Part shown: piece after piece, positions 12,468-23,854 of the stretch
Layout: the number at the start of each line of letters is the position of its first letter
Numbering within the stretch: position 1 is the first letter of the stretch
Origin: Eucalyptus grandis
Taxonomy: Eukaryota > Streptophyta > Magnoliopsida > Myrtales > Myrtaceae
Length of the DNA: 64,000 nt
Direction of reading: 5' to 3'
NCBI RefSeq assembly: GCF_016545825.1
Contig: NC_052613.1
Location: 42,824,112 to 42,888,111, forward strand
The notes under the pieces: generated by a model
Database searches by the model: none
The model's input: the letters and a program-made list of their open reading frames with translations, nothing else
Told to the model about the DNA's origin: nothing
Position numbers and translations under genes: made by a program

Positions 12468-12991
12468 TGTTAAGAACATTCATTCTTTGAAGCTCGGAAC
12501 AGAGAGGAAGCTTGAAACAGAGAAGTTAGACTGTACTGAAGACAAGTCTATGGCTGTCATTGGAGAAGCTTGGAAGAAGTAGAATTCGCAATTGTGTAAC
12601 CAGTAATGCTGTCAAATAAGGCCAGCTGTGTATCTACATAAGACGGTGAAGATAAGTCGGTGAAGAAAAGATATCACGTGAACAATTTCCAGAAGGAAAA
12701 GAGAGGCAGTTAATTCTATTAGCTTAGCCTTTGTGAAATAAGTTCTTTTCTGTTTAAAGTCTTTACGTTGACAGCTAGCCTTCGGTTTTTTCATTAAGCT
12801 TCTGTTGTATATAGATAAAGAGCGACTTCTTCTTCAAACATTGATTCATTGTAACCGTCTATGAGAGAACGAGAGGAGAATACTCCATTGAAAAGGTGCT
12901 CTGTATTTTTGAGGTGAATACACCATAATACGAAGAGAATAAGGAATCATCTTCTTCAATAGCATTCATCCGTAATCTTGCTCTTTTCACA
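12468..12991 (+). repeat. 5' LTR of the copia element
   Basis: 524 bp, TG...CA ends. By eye it differs from the 3' LTR by about two substitutions and four single-base indels, most of the indels being bases missing from this copy. It is followed at once by the primer-binding site. Confidence 0.93.
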
Positions 12992-13004
12992 TGGTATCAG
13001 GCGA
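12992..13004 (+). other. Primer-binding site (initiator tRNA-Met type)
   Basis: TGGTATCAGGCGAG abuts the LTR end. The usual plant copia site begins TGGTATCAGAGC, so one base appears to be lost after TCAG. Confidence 0.8.
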
Positions 13005-13238
13005 GTTATCGATCATCTGGATTTCAATGATCGCAGCAGATCAAAGTAGCTGTTGATCATCTTCGTGTACTGATTTACTGAAAGTTCTCACAAGAATCTT
13101 GCGTTTGATTCTTCTGTTCCCTGGTAAGATCTGAACCTTGCTGGTATCACGAACAGATCATCATCTCGATCAACAGGTAATCCTGTTTTGAGTCACAAAA
13201 ATCGATTTCTGTCATCAAAAATCTCTGAAAGTGCAGCA

Positions 13239-14345
13239 ATGGCAGGAAGGACACAGAAGTATCCATTTCAATACATGTTAACATCTCCAATTTTGTCACG
13301 ATTAAACTTCTGAAGATAATTTCCTATTGTGGCAAGCACAGTTTCACAGGTTCCTTCGAAGTCAAGAACTCTTCGGTTTCATCAATGGTGAAATATCTTC
13401 ACCTCCTCGAATCCTAAACACTGAAACTGAAGATTGTGAAACAGAAGTCATAAATCCAGATTATACAGATTGGACAAGGACTGATCAGTTAGTTTCATCC
13501 TGGATCAGTGGAGCTGTATCTGAGAATATTCTGAGCTTGATTATTGGTTTAGAAACTTCTTATGAGGTATGGCAGACCCTTCTTAATCGTTTTACTCAGA
13601 AATCGGTAGCTCGAGAGTTTGAACTAAGAGGAAAGTTACAGGCATGTCAAAAACGAGATAGAGCGCTTTCTGTTTATCTGAGGGAGTATAAGTCCATTTG
13701 TGATCAGCTGAATGCGATTGGAAAACCTATAGATGAGATAACTAAAATGTTTGGTGTTCTTGAGGGTTTAGGGCCTGAGTATGAGAATTTCAGAACTACT
13801 ATCTACTGTTTGAAACCCCAGCCAGACTATGATGAAGTGATAGCACGGCTTGAACGATTTGAAACAAGATTAAAGACATATTCGATGAATCAATTTAACC
13901 CTAATCGGCTTACTTGGGACAAAGAAGTTCTGAAACACAAGCGAAAGGAAATTCCGAAAGAGAATACAGTTTTCGGACTTCAAGTTTTGGAAGTCAAAGA
14001 GGTGGCAACAGAGGAGGACGCTTTTTTTGGTCGTAGCCGTGCAATGAATAATGCAGGCCGGAGTTATGGATACTCGGGAAGAAATCAGTACTACGGACCA
14101 AACAATTTGAATCGAGAACGAACTGATCAACAATTCAAGCGAGAGGATTGATTATTCTAGTCCCGGGACGGGGTTTCGTCCATATGCCGCTTATTCACAA
14201 AGGTATCAAGACACTAAATCCTATCCGACTCAAGTCTTGATGCCACGAAACATGTGCAAAATGAGAAACCAACGAAAGCATCCGGTTAGAATGTCGATTT
14301 GTAAAAGACCAGGACACGATGCTCTTCGGTGCTGGTATCGTTTCG
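13239..14345 (+). pseudogene. Copia gag (UBN2/retrotran_gag type), broken
   Basis: The ATG at 13,239 starts a gag-like reading that leaves frame before 13,327. From there a 274-residue open stretch (to 14,151) shows the typical alpha-helical gag core (VSSWISGAVSENIL, YEVWQTLLNRF, LQACQKRDRALSVYL, GLGPEYENFRTTI). A CCHC zinc knuckle (ICKRPGHDALRCW) is recognisable near 14,295-14,335 but its first cysteine is out of frame. Gag would form the virus-like particle; this copy cannot give a full-length protein. Confidence 0.85.
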
Positions 14346-14416
14346 ATAACTCATATCAGTGAAGAAATTCCAACCGCTTTGGCAGCAGTTCATCTAGAGG
14401 ATCCAAGAGGAAGTGA

Positions 14417-15719
14417 GTGGTATCGATGACATGGAGCAACAAAGAGCACATATTAGTGCCGATCCGGGGTATTCTTCTCAACTCTACTCGATATACTGGA
14501 AATGACACAGTTATGATAGGTAATGGCTCTTGTTTACCTATTACTTATACTGGTAATACTCAGTTGAATACAGAAAATAACACGTTACCCCTAAATGATG
14601 TCTTGATTGTGCCTGAAATAAAAAAGAACCTCCTCTCTCGTTTCAAAACCGAGATGACTATCCCTGTTCTTTTATTTTTGATAAAATTGGTGTCTATATA
14701 AAGGACAACCAAACCAACAAGACAGAGATGCTCGGAAGGAAACTTAGAGGACTTTACTGTGTGGATCCTCAAACTACAGCAGCATACTTTACTCGAAGAC
14801 ATAGAGCAATAACAGCAGAGATGTGGCATCAAAGATTGGCCCACGCAAACTTCAATATAGTAAAGCATTTGCAGAATAAAGACTTGATTTCGTAATACAA
14901 AGTCTGAATCCATTTGCAGCAGCTGTCAAGTTGCAAAAAGTGCAGCCTTACCTTTCCCATTATCGACTCTACATCTACTATACCATTAGAAAAGATACAT
15001 TGTGACATCGGGGTCCCTCACCGGTGAAATCTTCACAGAACTTTCAGTATTATGTCATATTTGTAGATACTTTTTCTCGCTACAGCTGGGTCTATCCAAT
15101 GAAGCCGAAGTCGACTTTTATGACATCTTTGTCATGTTTTGAAACTAGTCGAGAAACAGTTTGATCATCAAATCAAAATGTTTCATTGTGATGGTGGAGG
15201 AGAGTTTACTAGTAAAAGGTTTCAAAGTCATTTACAGAATTGTGGCATAAAGCAGAGTCTGTCTTGCCCTCATACACCAGAACAGAATGGAATTGCAGAG
15301 AGGAAACATCGCCATATAGTCGAGTTGGGGTTAGCCATGATGTATCATTCTCGAGTTCCTTTGAAATTCGGGTAGATTCCTTCATAACAGCCAACTATAT
15401 TGTCAACATTCTTCCTACACCGAAATTACAAATGGCTTCTCCTTATTCCAGACTTTTTAATAAGCAGCCTAGCTATGACCATCTCAAGGTGTTTGGGTGT
15501 GCTTGTTACCCGTGTCTTCGATCCTATGCTCAACACAAGTTCGACCTAGATCTCTCACTTGTGTTTTTTCGGGGCTATAGTGAAAGGCATAAGGGGTATC
15601 GTTGCCTTGTACCTACTAATGGCCGAATTTATGTTAGTCGCCATGTGGTCTTTGATGAAACCTTCTTTCCATTTAAAAGGAAGGTAATATCGACTATGAT
15701 CGTACACAACTTTGTATAA
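14417..15719 (+). pseudogene. Copia protease remnant, GAG-pre-integrase and integrase, broken
   Basis: The stretch 14,417-14,640 matches the copia protease region (MIGNGSCLPI, PLNDVLIVPEIKKNLLS) but lacks a clear DTGA active site. The pre-integrase zinc region (MWHQRLAHANF) is near 14,820. The integrase core shows DGGGEFTSKRF and PHTPEQNGIAERKHRHIVE near 15,190-15,320, then CACYPCLRSY and DLSLVFFRGYSERHKGYRC up to 15,719. Several frame changes separate these pieces, so no active integrase can be made. Confidence 0.85.
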
Positions 15720-17130
15720 TCAATGGGCGATGTGGTTAATCTTCTTGATTCCACAAATACAACCTCGGTGGACAACCCTTCCACTAATCATACAACAAAC
15801 ATTTCAACTACCTCCTTCTGTAACAATCGATCGCACTCATATATCACAATATGAGGGTGTTCCACATATATCAACTTCTCCTCAGCAACAGTCAGACTCG
15901 ATTGCTACAGAGCAACAAGATGCTCTATCTCAAATTGCCGAGTCAGGAGAACTTATCTTTAATCAAGTTCAACCAGACTTAACAGCCACTTCTTCAGGTA
16001 CTTCTCCTGTCCATTATATGCAAACTCGATTGAAGTCTGGTATCATCAAACCTAACCCCAAATATGCATATTTGGCTGACTATAAAGTACCTTTGGAACC
16101 AAAATCAGTCAAAACAGCCTTAGCTGATAAAGGATGGTATCAAGCCATGAAGGAGGAAATGGATGCCTTGTATGAGAATCAGACATGGCTCTTAGTTCCT
16201 AGAACAAAGCAGATGCATGTTATAGGTCTGTAAGTGGGTGTTTAAAACTAAACTAACACCTAATGGCGGTCTAGAAAGATTAAAAGCTCGTTTAGTTGCA
16301 AAGGGATTTCATCAAGAAGCGGGGTTGATTTTATTGAAACATTTAGTCCGGTCATCAAGCATGCCACTATTCGGATAGTCCTTTCTGTTGCAATAATGAA
16401 GAAGTGGACTATACACCAGCTAGATGTTAAAAATGCTTTTCTCCATGGTACATTGAATGAAACAGTTTTACATGGAGCAGCCCCTGGTTTTGTTGATCCT
16501 CAACAATCTCATTGTGTATGTTTACTTAAGAAATCCCTATATGGCCTTCGTCAAGCACCACGAGCATGGTTTGACAAATTTAGCAACTTTCTCCCTGGAG
16601 AATGGTTTCTTCGTAGTACTGCTGACCCTCTCTTCGTGCTTCACTCTGGTTCAGACACAGTTCTACTACTACTATATGTTGATGACATAGTTCTGACAGG
16701 AAGCTCAGCTCAGTTACTAACCACTTTGATTGAGTTACTGAGCCGTCACTTTCACATGAAAGATTTGGGCCATCTTCACTACTTTCTCGGCATTGAAGTC
16801 AAACGCTCTCCTTATGATCTATTTCTCTGTCAAACCAAATATGCCATTGATCTATTAACAAGAGCTCATATGACCAGCTGTAAGCTCCGTATCAACTCCT
16901 CTTCCACTTCGAGTAACTCCTATGACAGATGATACTACTTTGCTCTCGAACCCTCTTGAGTATAGAAGCCTTGTGGGAGGGCTTCAATACTTAACAATTA
17001 CTCGACCTGATCTTGCTTATGCAACAAATACCTTGTGCCAAAATTGCAGCATCCAACAATTGCGGATCTTCATCGATTAAAAAGAGTACTTCGCTATGTC
17101 AAAGGCACTACTCATCTTGGTCTTTTTCTT
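15720..17130 (+). pseudogene. Copia reverse transcriptase (RVT_2), broken
   Basis: After a linker with MQTRLKSGIIKPNPKY near 16,020, the polymerase starts at GWYQAMKEEMDALYENQTW (about 16,135). It continues through KARLVAKGF, LDVKNAFLHG (near 16,425), SLYGLRQAPRAWFDKF (near 16,540) and the catalytic YVDDIVLTGSS (near 16,677), then HLHYFLGIEV. Frameshifts lie near 16,230, 16,390 and 16,920. The catalytic aspartates are present but the frame is not continuous. Confidence 0.9.
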
Positions 17131-17582
17131 CATTCACGTAGCTCCACAGACTCTCTATGGCTTCTCGATGCTGGGCTGGGTGTGCTGACACCAGGCGATC
17201 CACAACTGGCTACTGTACATATCTTGGATCAAATCTCCTTTCCTGGTCAGCTAAGAAACAACCAACTGTTTCTCGTTCTTCCACAGAAGCCGAATACCGA
17301 GCTCTTGCATCTACTTCAGCTGATCTTACTTGGATTGCTTTTGTTTTGCGTGATATTGGTATATCTCTTCTGTCTCCTACTCTCCTATTTTGTGACAATA
17401 AGTCTGCTATATCTCTTACAGCCAATCCAATTCTTCATGCCCGAACCAAACATATAGAGGTAGACTTCCATTTTGTTCGGGAGAAAGTCTCCTCAGGATC
17501 TCTCCGTATTAGTTATGTTCCTAGCCATCTTCAACTTGCAGATATTTTTACAAAACCTTTGACACGTTTTTGTTCATATTAA
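17131..17582 (+). pseudogene. Copia RNase H, C-terminal pol
   Basis: The frame from 17,157 to 17,582 carries the copia RNase H hallmarks [39 protein letters not shown] and ADIFTKPL. This is the longest undamaged pol domain of the element and ends just before the polypurine tract. Confidence 0.9.
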
Positions 17583-17636
17583 TCTTCGTACCAAATTGGG
17601 CATGGGATTTTCATCCCCTCCCAATTTGAGGGGGGA

Positions 17637-18162
17637 TGTTAAGAACATTCATTCTTTGAAGCTCGGAACAGAGAGGAAGCTTGAAACAGAGAAGTTAGAC
17701 TGTACTGAAGACAAGTCTATGGCTGTCATTGGAGAAGCTTGGAAGAAGTAGAATTCGCAATTGTGTAACCAGTAATGCTGTCAAATAAGGCCAGCTGTGT
17801 ATCTACATAAGACGGTGAAGATAAGTCGGTGAAGAAAAGATATCACGTGAACAATTTCCAGAAGGAAAGAGAGGCAGTTAATTCTATTAGCTTAGCCTTT
17901 GTGAAATAAGTTCTTTTCTGTTTAAAGTCTTTACGTTGACAGCTAGCATTCGGTTTTTTCATTAAGCTTCTGTTGTATATAGATAAAGAGCGACTTCTTC
18001 TTCAAACATTGATTCATTGTAACCGTCTATGAGAGAACAGAGAGGAGAATACTCCATTGAAAAGGTGCTCTGTATTTTTGAGGTGAATACACCATAATAC
18101 AGAAGAGAATAAGGAATCATCTTCTTCAATAGCATTCATCTGTAATCTTGCTCTTTTTCACA
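17637..18162 (+). repeat. 3' LTR of the copia element
   Basis: 526 bp, starts TGTTAAG after the polypurine tract and ends TTCACA. X2 coding sequence resumes at the next base (18,163). Confidence 0.93.
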
Positions 18163-19521
18163 AACTTAAGAATACAGATTTTCCATCGTCCAATTATGCG
18201 CAGTTGGGACCTTTCTCTGAGGATGAATGCAGGAACTCGTGCTTGCATGACTGTATGTGTGCGGTGGCTGTTCACGTAGACGGCATGATTTGCAAGAAGA
18301 AGAGCTTCCCGCTCTCCAATGGGAGATTCGACCCCAATTTTAACTGGAAGGCCATGATCAAAGTCCCGAAAAGCGACCTCCCTCTAACTCCCACGAACGA
18401 TTCCAAATTCCCATGCCCAGAGTCGAAGGCGAAAGAAAAAAATCCCAGGACTTGGATTTTGGCAGGATCATCGCTCTTGGGAACTTCTGTTTTTGTCAAC
18501 ATCCTCTTCATTGGTGCGAGCACTCTGGGTTTTTGCGTCATCTACCGCAAGAAGCCTGTGAAAATAAACCCTAGAGAAAATCTAGTGGAGACGAATTTGC
18601 GGTGTTTCACTTACCAGGAGCTCTTCAAAGCCACGGATGGCTTCAAGGAAGAGCTAGGGAGGGGAGCCTTCGGGATTGTTTATAAAGGGTTTATTCCTAG
18701 TGATGTAGCAGTAGCTGTGAAGAAGCTGACTAACGTATTTCAGGACAAGGAGAAGGAATTCAGAACCGAAGTGAATGTGATCGGTCAGACGCATCACAAG
18801 AATCTGGTCAGGCTACTCGGCTTCTGCGATGAAGGGCAAGAGAGGTTGCTGGTTTACGAGTTCTTGAGCAACGGCACGCTGTGGAGCCTTCTCTTTACTG
18901 GTGAATCCAGACCCAGTTGGAACCAAAGATGCCAAATCGCTTCAGCAATTGCCAGAGGACTGCTCTACTTGCATGAAGAGTGCACGATGCAGATCATCCA
19001 CTGCGACATCAAGCCACAGAATATCCTCCTCGACGAGTACTACAACGCGAGGATCTCCGATTTCGGATTGGCCAAGCTCCTGAAGATGGACCAGAGCTAT
19101 ACTCTCACAAACATCAGAGGAACAAGAGGGTATGTCGCTCCTGAATGGTTCAGGAGCTTGCCGATCACCGCGAAAGTAGATGTTTATAGCTATGGCGTGT
19201 TGCTGCTGGAGATAATAAGTTGTAGGAGTTGTTTGGGGGGTGAAATGGGTGGAGAAAGAGAGAGAGCTCTTGACTGATTGGGCTTACGATTGCTTTGTGG
19301 ATGGAAAATTGGATGCTCTCGTGGAAGGCGACATCGAAGCTTTGAGTGAGAGGGAGAAGCTGAAGAATTTGGCGATGGTTGCGTTTTGGTGCATACAAGA
19401 GGACCCGTCATTGAGGCCAACTATGAAGAAGGTGACTCAGATGCTGGACGGAACAGTGGAAGTGCCGGTCCCTCCATGTCCATTCGCTTTTAGTAGCTGC
19501 ACCACCATCATTCCTAAATGA
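18163..19521 (+). pseudogene. G-type lectin receptor kinase X2, 3' part (PAN, membrane segment, kinase)
   Basis: The reading resumes as ELKNTDFPSSNYAQLGPF, whose first codon is completed by the G before the element, then the PAN-like ECRNSCLHDCMC. A membrane segment lies near 18,450-18,545 and a kinase begins at GRGAFGIVYKG (near 18,660) with [19 protein letters not shown] and GTRGYVAPEW. A two-base loss in a GA repeat near 19,258 (relative to X3) shifts the frame to a stop at 19,277. The correct frame continues from about 19,260 to the natural end at 19,519-19,521 (FSSCTTIIPK). Non-RD kinase. Sequence is close to X3, so the X2/X3 split is recent. Confidence 0.88.
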
Positions 19522-19716
19522 GAGCTGAGCTTCAAGCTATGTAGTATGAACTTTAATCTACTTATGCTATGATGGGCATACCATACTCCACCGCTTGTTT
19601 TGCAGCGCGAAGTGTTTGTCTTCTTTGCAGTGTATTGAATCTAAAACGTGCAACATAGTGATGCAAGTTCTTTTTCAAATCAGTATTGTAAATCTCATGT
19701 CTTGAATAGATTTTCT
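19522..19716 (+). repeat. X-type downstream spacer before the LINE
   Basis: Matches the 3' flank of X3 from 36,167. It ends with the left copy of the LINE target duplication at 19,698-19,716. Confidence 0.75.
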
Positions 19717-20304
19717 CTTCTTTTTTTGGTAAAAGATAAGTATTATAGATAGACTAGAAAACCAGGAAGCCATACAAAGTACAGCAAAGAAGAGCCGGCA
19801 CCAAAAAAACTTGCACTCAGAAGGTCAGAGAAAAGCCAATCGAGTGGAAGGGTGCCAACCCGAGCTGTAGAGAAAGATACAAGAAATGGGAAAACAAGCA
19901 TCTAGAAGAAGGCTAACGAACAGCGAAGCCAGGGCAGAAAGCAAGACACGAACAAACGAAAAGGGAGGGCAGAAATACAACCCAACAAAACCAGGTTACA
20001 ACCAAACCGAAGCAGCAACCGAGTGAACTGGAACCAGCAACAACAGCGACTGAAAGACCCAGGGAAACACGAAATAGAGAACCACCCATACAAGGGGGAA
20101 GAGGGGGCTACCCACGAGCATCATCAAGCATCATCAATGCAAAGAAAAACACGAACGGGGCACAAAAACGAAATGGCCATATGATCACTTCGGTAGGAGG
20201 CCGAAACACTTACTCAAAGATAGAAGGGTGGATACCCCAGCTAAGTTGAAGACGTTTGTTGCGGAGGATATCCGGGGACCTTTGAGAATGTAAGGGCCTT
20301 GTCT

Positions 20305-23300
20305 TTAACGGCTTTGATTAGTTGGGCTTTCAAGGCTGGGAGAGAGAGTGTTGGTTGCGGAAGATGATATTGTTTCTCCTTCCGACAAGATAACATAAGG
20401 CACCAAAGGCAAACCTAGCCATTGATTGGTGGAACCCGGGATCAAATAAGTACTTAATAGCCCACAAAAGGTTCTCTTTCCAAGCTTGGTTTCTCCAAGG
20501 AAGATTAATTTTCGCCACCCAAAAGGCCGCAAGGCCGCGAGTAATGGAGCAGCCAAAGAAAAGTTGATCGATTGAATCCAGTCTAATCGAACAAAATGCA
20601 CAAGACACATCTGAGATTCTTCCATGGGAGAGTAACCTCACCTGAGTTGGTAGACGATTGTGAGTAATCAGCCATAGGTGAGTTTGATATCGAGGAGGGA
20701 GAGAGGGGCTCCAAATAAACCTGTACCAGTGACTCGAGGGCTTCCTCGATCTTAGGAGATTCCAAGCAGAAGCTGAAGAGTAGGTACCAAAGGGGTGGCC
20801 CCGCCAAACCAGCCGGTCATTTTCCGATTATGGTTCGGAAGGGGCTCCTCCCAAGTGACAATAACACTTGTAAATGAGGACGGGGTGGACAAGGCTGCCA
20901 AACCAATTCTGATTGTTTCAAGTCGTGGAATACCAGAGCAATAGATATCACGATTAGAGAAGATCTTATAGAGAGGGCCACGTGGATGCTAAGAGTCAAA
21001 CCAAAAGGAGGCTAAAGAGCCATCGCCAATATTCCACCTAAACTGAAGCTGGATCAAGTCACAAAGACCAAGTAATTTCTTCCAAGCCCACGAACAGAAA
21101 CGTTGGCTTAGGCACAATCCAAAAATTCTTATGCTTTAAGAAGTTGAATGGATCCATTTACACCATAGGGACTCTTTATCGGTAAAGAGAATCCATAAGT
21201 GTTTGATCATGGCCGCCAAGTTACTTACTCGAATGGATCGAATCCCCAACCCGCCTTCCTCCTTAGGTAGGCAAGCATCATCCCAAGCTACCTTAGCCCC
21301 ACCCGAACCCAGGGTAGGTCATTTCCAAAGGAATTGCCAAAAGATTTGTTCAATTCGCTTAATAACTAAAGAAGACAATATAAAGACACTCGACCAATAC
21401 ACCCGGATAGAGTGGAGGATTGATTTTATCGATTGCAAACTGCCTGCCATGGACAAGAATCGGTTTTTCCAAGATTGGACTCTCGAGGTGATAGCGTTCA
21501 CCAACGCAGCACAATCTACTTTCCCAAGTCTAGTAAAAATAATAGGCACACCAAGGCACTTAAAAGGAAGAGATCCTAATTGGAAGCCTGAGGCACTTAC
21601 CAGTGCATCCGTAGGAGAAGTAGGCCCTCTCGAGATAAATATATCACTCTTGCGAAGATTGGGTAAAAGGCTTGACTAGTCGGCAAAGAGATGGATCCCA
21701 TCCATTAAGAGTTGCACCGAGGTCAAGCTAGCATTCGAGAATAATAGGATATCATCCGCAAAGAAGAGATGGGAGAGCTTAGTGGCTTTGCATCTCCAAA
21801 AGTAATCAAAGCCTGGCTTATTGGATTGACGATTAAGGATATCGGTGAATACTTCCATAACGAGAGTGAAGATGTAAGGAGACATCGGGTCACCCTGACG
21901 AATTCCCCTTCCACTTGAGAAAAAACCATGAAGCTCACAATTTAGGAAGATGGAGAACATGGGCAACCGGATACAAGCCATGATACGGTCAATAAACACA
22001 CCAAGGAAGTTGAAAGCTTTAAGGGTTAGTTCGATGAAATTCCAATCCACGAGTCAAAGGCTTTAGAAAAATCAACCTTAATGATGCATTTAGGCCAATA
22101 CGGTTCATGATGAAAATCACAGAATAATTCCTGAGCTAGCAGGATATTATTGCTAATCATTCTGCCTTTAACAAAAGCGTTTTGGGGAGGGCTGATGATG
22201 GAAGGAAGAACCGAAGCTAACCTATTAGCAAGAATCTTGGTGATGCATTTATATATAGTGTTGCAACAAGTTATGGGGCGAAAGTCATTGACTGTCGAGG
22301 CATTCGGGATCCTAGGAACCAAGGTGATGATAGTGGCATTAATCTGTCGAAGGAGGTGGCCCGAATTGAAGAAATCCTAAACCGCCAAGATAATCGAAGG
22401 ACCAACTATGTCCCACGACCGCTTAAAGAAATCTACGTTGAATCCATCCGGGCTAAGGGCTTTACCATTTGCAAGGGAGAACATGGTTTCCGGAATCTCT
22501 TCATCCATAACAGGCCGAGAGAGGCTAAGAAAATGAACATCGCTGATAGTATGATTCAAATGAACACGGATATCATCAGAAGAAGGCTTTATAACAGGGG
22601 GGCAGTCGCTAGAAGGTTACGAAAATGGGAGATAAAGAGCCGCTGAACTTTAGAAGGGTCGGTAATCTAGAGATCTCCATCAATAATTGATAATATTCTA
22701 TTCCGGAGGTGGCTCCGCTTAACCGAGTAATGGAAATACTTCGTGTTTCGGTTGCCTTCTTTAAGCCAGCGCACTCTAGACTTTTGTTTGAAGAATGACT
22801 CTTCTTGGATGCGAAGATCCGAGAAAGCCCGCAGGCGATCCTTCTCTGTATTAGCTAAAGACTGGTTGAGCGGGTCTAATTGAATTGCATTTTGGGCAAT
22901 CAACAACAGACTTCTACCTTCCTCCGTACGAGTTGAGATATCCGAGTAGGCTGTCCTGTTTAGGCCTTTAAGTTTGTACTTTAGGGCACGCAATTTGCAG
23001 TAGAGCATATACATGGGCGAGCCAACGAAGGAAGAATCCCATACCTGTGCTACCAGCTCAAAGAAGGTCGGATGGGCCATCCAAAAGTTGAAAAACTTAA
23101 AAGGCTTACGATTGTTTGGAGTAGGGAGGATTCTAACAACAATCGGGGAATGGTCCAACACACCCGGTGCCAAAAATGGGGCCTCAGAATAAGAGAATGT
23201 GGAGTTCCAAGCCGAATTAACAACAACCCCGTCGATCTTCCTTTGTTTGCGATTAGGTCTAGAGGAGGCTGCCCAAGTAAAACGATTACCAACAAATTTG

Positions 23301-23832
23301 AGATCATCCAAGCCAGCTTGAATGAGACAATTGTCAAAATCTTCTAAGGCTGGAATCCAGTAGTTTGATCTATCCGCCCTATCAGAGGCATACCGAATAG
23401 CATTGAAGTCTCCCGCAACGATCCAAGGCTCATTCGGGTACAAAAGGCTGTAGTGATTCAACTCAGCCCACAACAGTCTTCTCAAAACAAAGGAGTGCTC
23501 CGCATAAACCACCGATAAGTAGAAGGAAGTGCCATTAGTGATAGACCTCAAGCGGCCATGAATGATATAAGAGGAGCGGAGTCGGACATAACAAAAAGGG
23601 CATAGGCAAGGTTCCAACCCACCCAAACTCTACCTCTTGCCGAATGCACATAATTGAAGCACCAATTCCAACCAGGAAGCAAAGCAGCGGAGACAACATG
23701 AAAAACATTATGCGAGATCTTTGTCTCCAAGATACCAATACAACAAATGTTATTGGTTCTCACAAAATTCCTAATTTCGGCTTGTTTAAGGGGGGTGCCG
23801 AGACCCCTAATATTCCAAACACCAAAAAACAT
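20305..23832 (-). pseudogene. LINE ORF2 (endonuclease, reverse transcriptase, zf-RVT), broken
   Basis: The likely start is MFFGVWNIRGLGT at 23,832. The endonuclease has WIVAGDFNAI and, downstream, GVLDHSPIVV; a frameshift lies near 23,600. The long open part is 23,626-22,667. Reverse transcriptase follows with NDFRPITCCNTIYK and ILANRL (near 22,280), QNAFVKGRMISNNILLAQE, IRQGDPMSPYIF (near 21,900) and the catalytic FADDILLF (near 21,755). The C-terminal zf-RVT (CAFCSIRLDSIDQLFFGC) is at about 20,610-20,550. Several frameshifts and stops make it non-functional. It would nick target DNA and prime reverse transcription. Confidence 0.88.
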
Positions 23833-23854
23833 GGGACCCAAAAAGGTGAGGAAG

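Larger units (their letters stand above)
12468..18162 (+). mobile_element. Ty1/copia LTR retrotransposon inserted in X2
   Basis: Two direct LTRs (12,468-12,991 and 17,637-18,162) begin TGTTAAG and end TTCACA. A tRNA-Met-type primer site (TGGTATCAG, 12,992) follows the first and a polypurine tract (GAGGGGGGA) precedes the second. Domain order is gag, protease, integrase, reverse transcriptase, RNase H, which defines Ty1/copia. It lies in the same orientation as X2. The coding region is broken by many frameshifts and stops although the LTRs look about 99% identical. The gene sequence resumes across the element with no base gained or lost, and no 5-bp target-site duplication is visible. Confidence 0.95.

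Noticed and set aside
19722..20304. Independent gene near the LINE left end
   Set aside because: It lies between the ORF2 end and the A-rich tail, inside the target duplication, so it is LINE 3' untranslated sequence.
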